Made by a program: the position numbers and the translations under genes. This document shows positions 13,201-23,400 of a stretch of DNA of 64,000 nt, one piece after another. Source of the DNA: Membranipora membranacea (Eukaryota; Bryozoa; Gymnolaemata; Cheilostomatida; Membraniporidae); the NCBI GenBank assembly GCA_914767715.1, contig OU612069.1, positions 25,789,387 through 25,853,386 of the forward strand, read 5' to 3'. The notes below the pieces were generated by a model. The model saw nothing but the letters and a program-made list of their open reading frames with translations. It was not told where the DNA came from and made no database searches. Within the stretch, counting starts at the first letter, position 1, and every line of letters begins with the position of its first letter.

Positions 13201-16200
13201 TTTGCCTGAGAAGATGGACATTTGTATAACATTGTCTCAAAATAGATTACTGCCTTCATGAATGATTCTGAAACTGTTGTTTCTGTTCGTGATCTGTGCC
13301 GCAGAATATCAATATGACTTCAAATTTGGGTGTGCTACGTGATAGGGCGTTTTCCCATGTGATATGAATAATTTTTTTTTCTGTTAACAGAGCTGGAGAA
13401 AGCATCAAAGAACAACCAAACATCTGCAATTACTATTGTTGACCTGGTAAGACCCTGTCTAAAGTCACTTTGCTCACAAAAGAGGTTTCTTAGATTATCG
13501 TCTTATAGAACAAAGCATTCAAGCGATGTAAAGGCCTAGAGTTATACATTTGAACATTTATTTCTCAGTTAGAGAGTAAGAGAACACCTAATCTTAAGGA
13601 ACCCTTTCTCATTTTGTTTTCTCTTTTTCAGCAAAGCAACATTGAGAGTTTAGAAGATGAATTAAAAAAGAAGACAGATGGTAATGAAAATGTTATTTTT
13701 ATATGAGATGAGTATATGTGAATTTATTGATCATGTTTTGATGAACTGAATATATCAGCTATAAGCCTGAAGGATCTATGTCTTGTAGCTATTTTATTCT
13801 GAATGAAATGTTATTTTATTCCAATGCTACAATCACCAATTGACTGCCAAATCAGTGTTTTTGTTGTTTGTTGACGTCAAGTATTCCCACTTACCCACAA
13901 TATCTGATGAAATGCCATCAGGGATTGAAAACCAGACGCATGTTTTAGTTATGAAGTATGAAAATCTTCTTTTCAGAGATTGCGGCACTGAAGCAAGAGA
14001 AAGAGAGTTTAGATAACAATATTGTAGTGATGGTGAGTCCACAACATACATTTTTGCTTATTTTCCATATTTAAACTAAATTCTCAATTTTGAGCAAGCA
14101 ATGTTATAGATGCCCATTTATCTCTTTACCTCTTCCCTCATTTGTAGACAGAGGAACAAGAACAGCTGGAACACCACTCAAAAGAAGTACAAGACAAGCT
14201 CCATACAGAGCTTGATGAAGGTCGGTAGCTTCATATTGTCTGATCGTTGAGAGCTATAATTATTAGTAATGTATCATCTAAGTTTCTGTTATAATGTGTT
14301 AGGGGTACAGAAGTAACGAGTTTATGTTTTATATTACATTATTCTAGATTTCTATTGCGTGTAATAAAGTATGCTTGATAGCTATACAAAGGTCTAGCAA
14401 AGACTGAATCTAACAGGCAGTATAAAATATAAACAGAGACTGCTGCCGCTGCAGTGTTGACAGCTTGACAGTTGTTATGTCACACAATATAACATCTCCT
14501 CTTTTACAAAAACAAGTCGTTAGATCCAACGGAGATTTCTCACCTTTCTCACCTTTCACCGCCTTTGTCCTGTACGGGTGGCGGGTTTTTGCTTGATACC
14601 AAGCTCAACCAGACTTCTCCATCTGCTCCGGTCTTCCACATCGCTGCTAACAAGATCCAGCAATCTGAGGTCCGCATTTATTGTATCACTCCATCTCTGC
14701 TTAGGTCTATTGCCATCTATCTCCATCTCACATACTTTTCTGATGTCTTCCTGACTATCTCGTCTTTGAACATGTCCAAACCACTGCATTCTCTTTCTTC
14801 TCATCAGGTCTTTAATTGGCACCACTTTTGCTTCTTGTAAAATATCTTCGTTCCTCCTTTGTTCATCCAGGCTGATCCCAAGACAGTACCGGACCATGCA
14901 CATTTCGCATGAGGCCATCTTATCTGACAGATGTCCCGTTATTGGCCATGTTTCGTTGCCATAGAGAAGGGTTGGTCGTATTGATGTTTTGTAGATTAGA
15001 ACTGTCAGTTTCCATGGCATCTTTTTGTCACATAATACCCCTGTGAGCTCTCTCCATTTGTTCCATGCCTTCGATATCCTCAGCTCCACTTCCTTGCGGC
15101 ATCCTCCCTCTTGATGAATAGTGGTCCCCAAGTATTTAAATTGAGAACACTCTGGCAATGGAACCCTCTCCTCACTGTCATACTTCTTCAAATAGATGTC
15201 TCCTTGGTTTCCTCCAGGTTGTAGGTACTCTGTCTTCTTTCTGCTTAGCTTGAGACCGACACTCTCCATTTTCTCCCTCCAGATCTCTAACCTCCTCTCT
15301 AAGCTCCCTCTATCTTCATCGCATAGAACCAAATCGTCAGCAAATAGCATTGCCTACGGTGAGTCCTCGTCAATGTCCTCCGTTATCACGTCCAGGATTA
15401 TTATGAAGAGCAACGGGCTCAGCGCAGATCCTTGGTGTAGTCCAACTTCTATGTGGATTCTTTCTGTATTGCCAGAGTTAGTTTTTACTTCAGTCGTACA
15501 GTTTTCATACATGTCCATTATGATTTTTATATAGGACTCTGGAACTTGTCGCTTTCTCAAGCAGAACCAAATCAGCTCCCTCGGGATAGTGTCGTATGCT
15601 TTTTCAAGATCTACGAACACCATGTGCAGGTCTCTGTTTCGTTCTCTGAATTTTTCTTGGAGAATTCTGAGGCAGAACATTGGCTCTGTTGTAGACTTAC
15701 CTTTCTGAAAACCATACTGATTTTCCTTGATTTTTACCAGTCCTCTTATTCTTTGCTCTATAGTCCTCTCAAGAAGCTTCAAACAGTGGCTCAGAAGCTT
15801 TATACCGCGATAGTTTCCGCATTCCAAGGGGTCTCCTTTTTCTTTGTATATAGGTGTTATCACACTTTCTCTACATTCTTGTGGTATCCTGTCTGAAATG
15901 ATGTTATTCAAACATGCTGTCATCCATGATATCCCTCTCTCTTTGAGCAGTTTCACAACCTCTATTGGTAGTTGGTCGGGTCCTGTGGCTTTGTGTGCTT
16001 TCATCTTCTGTAGCTGGATCTTGACTTCTGTTTCACTGATTTTATTTATGGGACCTTCTACTGGCAGCATTACTGGTAACTCCTTTTTCTTGTTTTCGTT
16101 GTTCAGCAAGCAGTTGAAATAATTTTTTCCATCTCTTCTTGATGTCATCATCTTCATTCAGGATCTTCCCATTGTTATCTTTTACGAATGGTATTCTGTC

Positions 16201-17249
16201 AATGTCCTTAGATCTTCTGTGCCTAGTTTTGGCCAAGCGATGAATAATCTTTGGACCATTGTGCTCCAGTTCTTGGTATAAGTTTTCTGCCGCTGCTGCT
16301 TTGGTGATGGCCACCTTCTCCTTGCTTATCTTATTGAGTTCCATGTATCGCTGTCTTGCCTCATCCCCTTCCTCTTCTCTTCTTGCTGTCTTCCATTCTT
16401 TCCAAGCTTCCTTTTTCTCTTTAACTGCTACCTGTACTTCCTCGTTCCACCACCAAGATTCTTTCTCCAGGTATTTTCCAACTGTTGATTCTCCAAGTAT
16501 CTCCTTAGCTGCCTCCATCACCATCGGATAAGTCTCTTACCACTGTAGCCCCTCATCATTGTAGATCTCATCTAACCTCTCAGGTATTCTATCCATCAAC
16601 TCGTCTCCTTCCGCATTCTTGACCTTCCCCCAGCTGATCTTTTTCTCCCTCTTTCTTCTTCTCCTCTTCTTCCTCTCAACTGTTATAGCTACCAAAAGTA
16701 GCCGATGTTGTGCCGCTACAGACTCTCCCTTGATCACCTAACAGTCCTTCACCTTGCTCATGCTCTCTCTTCTTATCCCGATGTAGTCAATTACTGTTTG
16801 GTTTGGTCCACTCTTAAAAGTGACAGTTTGAGCTTCGCTCTTTGTGAAGAATGTGTTGACTAAAGCAATATCACTCTCTCTAGCGTAGCCCCATACAAAA
16901 TATCTGACGTGATATAAATTTAGCCGAAAGCCATGCATGTTTTGTCAATCTATAACTTGACAGGAAATTGAGTCGGAAGAACTGAGAGCGCAAAACGCAG
17001 CCCTGCAGAAAAGTCAGAAAGAGAGAGAAGAACAGGAATCAAAAGCAGGTAGTGTAGTGAGCCTGTATTTAAACAATAGCATTTTAGTTGTCTTTCCTTG
17101 ATAAGTTAGAATAGTGGACAACCATTAGCATTAACCTCAATAAAAATGGCGGAGTTAGTGTAGTGGACACTCCAACTAGCATGTTGGGGGATAAATAGTT
17201 GCAGCATCCATTTATGAGTGATAATCACTATTTATCTTTTGTAGATTGA
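767..17249 (+). CDS. vWA domain and modular coiled-coil protein, multi-exon gene
   Basis: Spliced model by eye. Exons: 767-958, 1422-1614, 2062-2198, 3675-3851, 4151-4286, 4529-4656, 4890-4938, 5292-5347, 5526-5574, 5853-5908, 6312-6384, 6492-6535, 6686-6758, 6893-6936, 7109-7181, 7319-7362, 7649-7697, 8717-8772, 8958-9006, 9302-9357, 9473-9545, duplicated 13391-13446, 13632-13680, 13977-14032, 14148-14220, then 16964-17048 and a last exon from 17245 with an immediate stop. Phases agree throughout, except that 14148-14220 cannot join 16964-17048 in frame; skipping it gives about 685 residues. The first ~320 residues are a vWA domain and the remainder is charged coiled coil. No signal peptide is seen, so a cytoplasmic protein is likely. 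The kinase that follows this vWA type in some protists is absent. A polyadenylation signal AATAAA lies at 17565. The start and the 3' end are the least certain parts. Confidence 0.75.
1120..1202 (-). repeat. tRNA-like SINE head fragment
   Basis: Read on the minus strand, the sequence begins with a tRNA-like 5' end containing an A-box (TAGCTCAGATGGTTAG). No matching B-box GGTTCGA or clean acceptor stem follows, so it is not an intact tRNA gene. A fragment of a tRNA-derived SINE in intron 1 is the likeliest explanation. Confidence 0.35.
2845..3650 (-). mobile_element. Decayed LINE reverse transcriptase fragment in intron 3
   Basis: A minus-strand frame at 3296-3622 resembles the region just before the fingers of non-LTR reverse transcriptases (GYDGISVKVLK, then PLQWKM). 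Beyond it, at about 2940-3295, decayed frames continue with a PVYKGGD-like motif and an LTMFGLTDK-like segment, broken by several frameshifts and stops. The end at 2845-2900 matches sequence beside another LINE fragment at 52.2 kb, so both seem to share a 3' tail. It is a dead insertion inside the intron of the vWA gene. Confidence 0.7.
4529..9545 (+). CDS. Repeated coiled-coil exons of the vWA gene
   Basis: After a basic helical exon (4529-4656) come sixteen very small exons in a regular grammar of lengths 49, 56, 49, 56, then 73+44 repeated. Pairs always add up to whole codons: 49+56 gives 35 residues and 73+44 gives 39. The 73-nt exons all begin with TE and contain QLEHHS; the 44-nt exons all encode versions of VKQERDAEKEKN. 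The 73+44 pair occurs three times (6312-7362) and the whole series restarts at 7649. Residues are Glu/Lys rich with heptad-like spacing. The 73-nt donors are GTCAGA or GTCGGT, with a stop codon a few bases into the intron. The exons clearly arose by duplication, so length may vary among alleles, paralogs or splice forms. Confidence 0.8.
9615..9833 (-). mobile_element. 208-bp LTR and polypurine tract, copy 1
   Basis: The segment 9615-9822 starts TGTTATAATG and ends AATATAACA, the paired TG...CA ends of an LTR. On the minus strand an AAAAGAGGAGA polypurine tract (9823-9833) sits directly against the LTR, as expected for the 3' end of a Ty3-like element. The TGTTATA terminus recalls mag/SURL-type elements (family knowledge, not searched). 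No second LTR is present; after about 35 bp the sequence becomes the LINE 3' end. Confidence 0.75.
9875..11476 (-). pseudogene. LINE reverse transcriptase, copy 1
   Basis: An open frame of 533 codons encodes a non-LTR reverse transcriptase. Visible motifs are FVDLEKAYDTVP (motif A), GLHQGSALSPLLF (motif B), LFADDLVL (motif C, catalytic DD), KYLGTTIHQEGG, then a C-terminal zone with RPTLLYGNETW and MQWFGHVQRRD. The RT core is uninterrupted, but the frame is cut off from its endonuclease by a frameshift and a stop, so it is treated as an inactive element gene. It lies in an intron of the vWA gene in antisense orientation. The first ~20 residues of the frame overlap the linker frame and are probably out of frame. 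Confidence 0.9.
11361..12780 (-). pseudogene. LINE endonuclease and linker, copy 1
   Basis: Endonuclease motifs are LQETRWKG (metal-binding Glu), GVAICL, AGDLNGHVG (catalytic Asp/Asn) and DYIGIRR. An in-frame TAG follows KVKDC at 12057; the same frame then continues with GESVAAQHWLLL, where the catalytic His region lies, and a Lys/Glu-rich linker. In this copy the residue after His is Trp, where copy 2 has Arg. The methionine that opens the frame at 12905 lies in duplication-junction sequence, so the true element start is unknown. Confidence 0.85.
13391..14220 (+). CDS. Duplicated coiled-coil exons of the vWA gene
   Basis: Exons 13391-13446, 13632-13680, 13977-14032 and 14148-14220 are near-identical copies of 8717-8772, 8958-9006, 9302-9357 and 9473-9545, with the same splice sites. 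One clear replacement is Asp to Glu in the third residue of the first exon. Exon 9473-9545 ends in phase 1 and 13391 starts in phase 1, so the duplicated block can be read in frame. The last copy, 14148-14220, also ends in phase 1, but the next exon (16964) starts in phase 0. Joining them gives an early stop, so this exon must be skipped or the transcript is truncated. Confidence 0.75.
14287..14505 (-). mobile_element. 208-bp LTR and polypurine tract, copy 2
   Basis: This is the same LTR as at 9615, again 208 bp long (14287-14494) and in the same place relative to the exons and the LINE. The few differences fit divergence after segmental duplication rather than a second insertion. Confidence 0.75.
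14532..16888 (-). mobile_element. LINE copy 2, 5' truncated (inactive)
   Basis: This is a near-identical copy of the LINE at 9850. It has two extra stops: one in the RT between 15350 and 15354 (a TGG codon read as TAG) just before the FADD motif, and one in the linker at about 16536. It shares the endonuclease TAG and the A-run slip with copy 1. Only the last ~50 endonuclease residues remain before the breakpoint at 16888. Confidence 0.9.
14556..16157 (-). pseudogene. LINE reverse transcriptase, copy 2, split by a stop
   Basis: The frames 15354-16157 and 14556-15350 together equal the 533-codon RT of copy 1, separated by one nonsense codon beside the catalytic LFADDLVL motif. Scattered residue changes elsewhere are mild. 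The gene cannot make a complete enzyme. Confidence 0.9.
16964..17249 (+). CDS. Terminal exons of the vWA/coiled-coil gene
   Basis: Exon 16964-17048 has a good acceptor (CTTGACAG) and encodes a Glu/Gln/Lys-rich helix (EIESEELRAQNAAL). It ends in phase 1 before a GTAGTG donor. The best next acceptor is TTATCTTTTGTAG at 17232-17244; joining there gives one Asp codon and a TGA stop. The 3' untranslated region would run to the AATAAA at 17565. The exon begins in phase 0 like 4890 and 7649, so it is the natural successor of a 44-nt exon that is no longer present upstream. Confidence 0.55.
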
Positions 17250-18025
17250 TGCCAGTGAAGAGATAAAACTGGATAGTAGGCACTCTTTCCACCATCAATA
17301 TTTCATGCCAAGTAGAGTATTGAATTTTGTTACCATGCAAATCTGTCACAACTTTATCGCAAGCAACCTGCCTGACTATAACATGAATTGGTCCTTGGTT
17401 AGACTTTAAATTATTATTTTCAACTACTACATGGCCTAATATGTCCAGTTACAATTGTCAATAATGTCAAAATAATTAAATAACATATTGTTATTGTTTC
17501 TAGTTATTACAACAATTGTTCATCAACTTACATTTCTAGTTCATATTAAATAATAGTTTCAGACAATAAAAGAGGTCAGACTGAATGTTACAACAACAAT
17601 GATGTTATATTATGCTTATTCTACTAACTGAGAGATATATTATATATATATACAATACTCCTGTTAAAGTTAACAATTAGCAGTTGATGTAGAGGATTTA
17701 TTACCTCAAAGTTGTTCTCTGGATAATGGCCGATCAAGTTTTCCGCGATCACGCTCAAGAGCTCAGTCATTAGACATGTACCATCAGCATATTGATATGA
17801 AGGTTTTCGTTTGGAATACCACCATCATATTTGCCACCCGTTGTCACATTGTCTTCACAGAATACGATTACAAATATTGATTTGTTAACCAACGGAAGTG
17901 CAATGAATCCAATACTTCTCAATTTCGATAAAATTTAGCCACAAATAAACTCATTATCACATGAATAGAAAATAAATGAGATGAAGTACAATATGACATG
18001 ACACATGTACATGTGATATAATTAT

Positions 18026-21000
18026 CTAAACATGAACCTCGACCTCCCACAAATTCAGATTATCATCTACGTTGACCGCGGTGATTCTCACATATTTGCC
18101 ATTCATGACTTTATAACACAGATGTAGTCGTACAGGAGGCTGAACTCCTGGAGAATATGAGCATGCTGATTCAGTAAGACATTCTCCGAATCCTTCATCA
18201 TCCCTGGCCATAGCTACCGATACCAACACATTCTGTAGTCTCAGTTCAACACCTTCAAATAGAATTGTCAGATGATTTATTGTAAACAAATACTTTCTTG
18301 ATGACAACCTATTTTAATCAAGTTCTCAAGATTTCATACAGACTGTATCCAAGATAATACCTAAGCTGTGTTAACAAGTCCGAGCATTTAAATGGCATAT
18401 TTAATACAACTCAACAATATTTTAAAGTATGTTCTCAATGAGTCATCTTGGAGAAGGTTAACAAGCACTGACATAGTTATGAGACCGGCCTCCATTGATA
18501 TGGATTCATGGATTGGTGGTAAAATACACAGTATGGCTATGTGTGAAGAAGTTTCATCAGTATATAACTTTGTGTCAGTAATTGCATCTCGCTAAAATTC
18601 TGGCAGCTTTGATGTTATGCATTGGCTGACGTCCCAGTAACAACCTTTAAAAGCTCCGGCAAGCTACTTGAAAAATGTTTCGAAGGGGTCAGCTGTAGCA
18701 TTACTGAACTTATGATGAGATGAGATGAGATGAGATGAGAAATTGTTTCCAGCAATCATACATAAATTGCCAAATGCTTGTTCGGGGTCATAGTCCAGTG
18801 GCAGCCCCCTCCTATCTTATCACTTCCATTTGCACTTTTGGATGGATAAGGTTTGCAGTTGTTTCTGGAACAGTTTTTCACGCTGATCGCAATGGTAATG
18901 TTGTACCTTACACTAAGTTGCACAATCGGCCGCTAGTTGCCAAAAACACTGCCGGTAAAAGGGAAAGTGATAAAAAAATAATGATATGGTTTCAAAACAT
19001 CCAAAGTCAGAAAGAGCATGTCATAATTAGTGGATCTACAACTTTACATGGGTCTGCTATCATAAAAAGCCGAGATGCTGCCAACAACGGTTTCAAATCG
19101 CTTTTATCACCTGTGCATAACTATCATTAAAGATGGAGTGTAATTCAGATCCAGCATTAATTGTAGACACTTGGTAGTCTATCTACAGGGATTTTCTTGT
19201 GCGGGGAGTAATAATATGGACCAATTTTTTTTTTATGAGACTTACTTTTACTAATTTGCTATGCTCGAAATTAAATCCTAAAAACTTATGAGATCACGGT
19301 AATTACACGGAGCATGTCTTGTCAAGACAGACTAAATTGAGCCATATTTAATAGCGTAAAGCATGATGATTAATGATATATTGATTTATAATTCGTTAGA
19401 AAATCAATATCATGCAGTGCACCTGCTTTGACACACATTGTGACACTGTAATTTAACTACATACTGAACTGAAATTATTGTATTCCTACACTTTTTTACA
19501 TCTAATTTTCTTCTAAAAAAAGATAATTAGGTTTCAAAACTACATCAGCAGAGTCAAATATAGTTGAGGAATGTGTAGCTATAATGATTTTCAAAAATAC
19601 TAAATATTTACTGAGAAAAATTGCTACATGTAAATCAGTCATTATTGATTGATAGGGCATTGTGTATGAGAGTCCTACATATGACATCATATTCTTGCTT
19701 ATAAATGTAAACAAATTGTTATGATGTATTTGGCGCCAAATCGGAGCATATGTACTCAATCGGAATTGGGTGATCTATCACCCTGGATAGGGACGGGAGA
19801 AAGTGAATCTGACCCGTATCCCCTCTTTAAAGCGAAACTGCTTTTTCAATTATTCTACTGCCTAAAAACAGGCTTCGAATGCTCGTATTGATCAGTTTTT
19901 AATGCTCTGAGTGTGTCGCTTTTCAAAAAGTGCGTATTTTTAGGTTTCGTCTTTCTAAGGTCATATAGCGTGTAAAGCAAAAGTTAGCTCCTTCCAATAT
20001 CATTAAAAAGGTACGTAGTGCTGGAAAAACAATTCTTTGGTCATTGATGGAGTGAATACAAAACCATCATATAAAAATCAGATTGAGACGAACAGTCGAA
20101 GTCAGTTTTTGAGGCATTTGCAAAATTGAAAAAGTAGTGTCGTTCAATGATAGTTCTATACAGGCTATATAAGGGGGTATTGCAACCGTTGTTGGCCACA
20201 TCTCAGCTATTTATGATAGCAGGCCCATGTAAACTTGTAGATCCACTAATTATGACATGCTCTTTCAGATTTTGGATGTTTTGAAACCATACAATCATTT
20301 ATTCATCACTTTCCCTTTTGTTGGCAGCGCTTTTCACTTTAGCACTTTTTATAAGGTTCACTCAATATTTGAGATATCATGCTGATGTTATACCAACTAC
20401 TGACCAAGATATGTATAAATCTGATTGCAGAGTTTGAGGAGCCCAAGTCATAAGGTGAGCACAGGACAGACCTTTGAAATCTAAAAAAACAGCAATTTTG
20501 GCCACTTTTGTCAGCGTTTTTGGCAATTTGCTGCCTGTTGTGCAACTTTGTGTAAGGTACATTGTCAGCATTGCGACCGCCTCAAAGAACTACCCTAGAA
20601 TCCACTCTTAGAATTTATCCATCCAATTTCGCAAATGAAGTTGCGTTTCTAACCACATTTTTGTTAGGCTGCCACTGGACTATCAGATATGTTCCCCTCA
20701 TCCATATAATATATATCAGTGCCGGCGTCCATTAAAGTTGTTGCAAAATGTCAAACACAAATATAATAAGTTTCAGTATACCTGGGCTGATATCCGATAC
20801 ACGATTCCAGATCTTTACCCCTCTAACAAAAACTGGCTTCACCAGGTTGATCTGTAGCCACGGAGACATTTCTACCAGAGTATGAGCCATTGAGTGATAG
20901 CTTGTATTATAGATACCATCTATTGCGTTCAGCCCAAGATAATTACCATTGATACTTGACAACTCTGCAGTAACGTTATCATCTAAACAATAAGAAGATG

Positions 21001-21503
21001 AATGAATGTAACTTCTGCTGTGCTGTACTGAGGGTGCAGAAATTAGAGAGAAACAATCAAACGCAGTACCTGCTTACATGTACTCAATTTCCTCCAAGGA
21101 TAAAGGCTGATTGACAGTGCAAACATTTTAAGGTATCAATAAAAACAAGAATGTTTTCAATTTGAGTGAAAGAAACTTGGAAATGCTCACCTAACATCAA
21201 GGTAAATGTTGTGTTTCCGTTTGGTCTAGTGGCAAATACATCTCTACCTCCTCCACCAACTGTCAGCCAATTGTACATAAAACAATTCACATCTGTATCA
21301 TCTATCTGTGATGAATAGCTGAATCCCTGGCATTCTGCACTGACATGGCATGCTAGTGCGCATCTGATATTAGATGCTGTGAACCTTGATTTGGGTGGTG
21401 TGTTGTCAACCCCAAAGATTTCAAACAAAGCTGCTTTATTCGTTGCATGGGTGAGACCCTGACAAACTATTATCATGGTAAACATGAAAGTTAATCTCCC
21501 CAT
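18026..21503 (-). CDS. Secreted PAN plus fucolectin-type (F5/8C-like) protein
   Basis: Three exons on the minus strand: 21503-21191, 20982-20782 and 18252-18026 (stop). Both introns are phase 1, giving 246 residues. Exon 1 encodes a signal peptide (MGRLTFMFTMIIVCQG) and a PAN/Apple-like module with IRCALACHVSAECQGFSY. Exons 2 and 3 make one fucolectin-like domain: the N-terminal half has NAIDGIYNTSYHSMAHT and PWLQINLVKPVFVRGVKIWNR, and the C-terminal half has VELRLQN, a Cys pair and the closing LWEVEVHV. Such domains bind fucose or other glycans with calcium (family knowledge), so a secreted lectin is likely. Splice sites are good (TTAG/GTGAGC, TTTAG, CAG/GTATAC, TTGAAG). The second intron is over 2.5 kb and full of repeats. 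Confidence 0.85.
18640..20745. repeat. Large imperfect inverted repeat in the lectin intron
   Basis: The left arm (about 18660-19095) and right arm (about 20190-20700) are reverse complements over several blocks, for example GTGGATCTACAACTT near 19031 against its complement near 20238, and TAGTCCAGTGGCAGCC near 18791 against its complement near 20669. The right arm has an extra ~170 bp block (20330-20500). The left arm carries a short GATGA microsatellite at 18714-18738. The start of the left arm matches 53255-53360, so it belongs to a dispersed family. The 1.1-kb interior shows no transposase. Confidence 0.7.
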
Positions 21504-22190
21504 TTCTGTCTTTAATCAACTGAGAGAAACTGAGAAGCCCATAGATGAGGGAGTATATATATGTTTCCAATGCTTCATGACTTGCGACTAAAGATTATTG
21601 ATTTCCTGTTATTATATGATCATGATGTAGGATAGTACTAAAATTAAATGTCAAGGGTATTCAGAATATCAACATGTTAGTGTTATCATAAGGGTGGATC
21701 TGTACCATCGAAAGATTGTTTGTAATTTCTTCCTAATGGCGCTTGTCATGCAATGGGTCCTCCTATACTGTATATAGGGTTAGATCTGCCCTCGCTTCTG
21801 AGTCTATATCCCCACTATCCTCAGTAATATCTGTTAATAGGTCTTTAAACTGGACACGGTCTACCTGGGTTACAACATCCCACATTAAAGTACAATCTAT
21901 CAGGGCCACTTATTGCTCTAAGATCAATATAGGTTCACTAGGAGCCCAACAATAACGTTTTCTCTGTTTTCAATCAAACAGGCTCAGGAAAGACAATCTC
22001 AATGTTCAGTTTCTTTCAATACAGCATTGGAAAATCTAGAAAAAATTTTATCTGTGAGAAATGCTCTGATGTCTTCATCCTTTAGCATTTAGATAATTAT
22101 TACTACTATTGTCTGTTGTTTGGGTGGCAAGAATATGACAGACACCATTACTGAATAATACATTAAATTCGAAATTAGGAAGAATATCAC
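21504..22190. other. Intergenic region without visible genes
   Basis: Apart from the TATA box, this stretch is AT-rich with short chance frames only. No splice-flanked exon or repeat was recognised. Confidence 0.5.
21549..21562 (-). promoter_or_regulatory. TATA box of the lectin gene
   Basis: On the minus strand ACATATATATACTCCC lies about 50 bp upstream of the ATG at 21503. This spacing fits a core promoter with a short 5' untranslated region. Confidence 0.55.
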
Positions 22191-22194
22191 AAAT

Positions 22195-23400
22195 GGTTGT
22201 TTTCAGCATGATTTGAAAATATTGAAGATGTAATCAAAATTGTAATTAGATTGTGATGGAAGATTTCCATTTGTAATATTGGCATTAGAATTTCCCTAAA
22301 GCTGTAATGACACTTGTCATTATAGTTGTTCTAAATGTAATTAGAATTTCCAATCTAATCTATTTTAAAGCTTAGAGTGAGCAAAAAATTCATATATGAT
22401 GTTACTTGAACTTGAATGATTATTATACTGATATCAAGCTACCATTTATTGGCTTTTTTCATAAATATATTATATTTCAGTAAATTTGCTAAAATAACGA
22501 CAAGCTAACACTCACAATGCTGGATTCCTAACATTGGTTCTGATTATCTCATGATTACAGTATCTGTGTGATTTCTCATTACAGATTACATGTCATGATT
22601 CTGATCTAAACCTTCATGTTCATTAAATTCAATCTTACTTTGTCTAAGAAAATATCCACAATAAATCAGTAATAATAATAACGATAACCAAAATAATACC
22701 TCTGCATTCTATGGCCAATAGTCAAAATTAATGACATGAGCAACATGGGATAACCCACGGGTTCACTGAATTTGCCAAGTATTGTTGGCTGATCCTGCCT
22801 ACTCAGTATTTTTTAGCTGGGCTACCATTGTATGCGTGGGCCAGGCGTGCTTGCATAGTGTATATCAAGGACCTTTTAAAGCAATAATATAACATAACAG
22901 TATTGTAGTGCTGTATGATTTAACATTAAACATATAAATACTCTAGACTGGAAACTACAGGCTTAGATCATCCTTTCTAATTCAATGAATTCCTCACTGT
23001 GCTATCCACTTTTGTCGTAGCATTGTAATGATTTTACATGCGAATCGATTGGCAAGTTAAACTGTTGACAGAAATATCCTTTTTGAGGTATAAAATGACA
23101 CACTATTTTCACATAGTCCTGACAATGTATAAAATATATCACAAATGGTTTTCAGCATGATTTGAAAATATTGAAGATGTAATCAAAATTTTAACTAGAC
23201 TGTGATGGAAAATTTTCATTAGTTATATTGGCATTAGAATTTCTAGACTGTGATGGAAAATTTTCATTAGTTATATTGGCATTAGAATTTCGAATTACAT
23301 TTAGAACAACTGTAATGACTAGTGTCATTACAGTTGTTCTAAATGTAATTATAATTTCCAATCTAATCTATGTTGAAGCTAAGAGTGAGCAATTATTGAT
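22195..23400. repeat. Two direct copies of an AT-rich MITE-like repeat
   Basis: Copy A (about 22200-22390) and copy B (about 23145-23395) share CAGCATGATTTGAAAATATT at the start and a CTAATCTATxTT...GAGTGAGCAA end. Copy B has an internal tandem duplication of about 46 bp (23197 and 23243) and a strong hairpin. Between them, 22425-22640 belongs to another dispersed repeat also found at 32.1 and 35.0 kb. Confidence 0.7.
23294..23349. repeat. Near-perfect 56-nt palindrome
   Basis: Two 26-nt arms starting ATTACATTTAGAACAACTG are exact reverse complements, separated by TAGT. It forms the core of the MITE-like repeat copy B. Confidence 0.9.

Larger units (their letters stand above)
12901..16888. 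repeat. Segmental duplication unit 2, truncated
   Basis: This 3.99-kb copy of unit 1 stops abruptly inside the LINE endonuclease region at about 16888, where unique intron sequence resumes. The expected 44-nt coiled-coil exon that should follow each 73-nt exon is missing between 14220 and 16964. This suggests a deletion removed it together with the LINE 5' end. Confidence 0.9.

Noticed and set aside
18392-19130. Plus-strand frames 18392-18595 and 18735-19130
   Set aside because: They lie in the lectin intron; the second is in the inverted-repeat arm, whose other copy does not keep the frame open.
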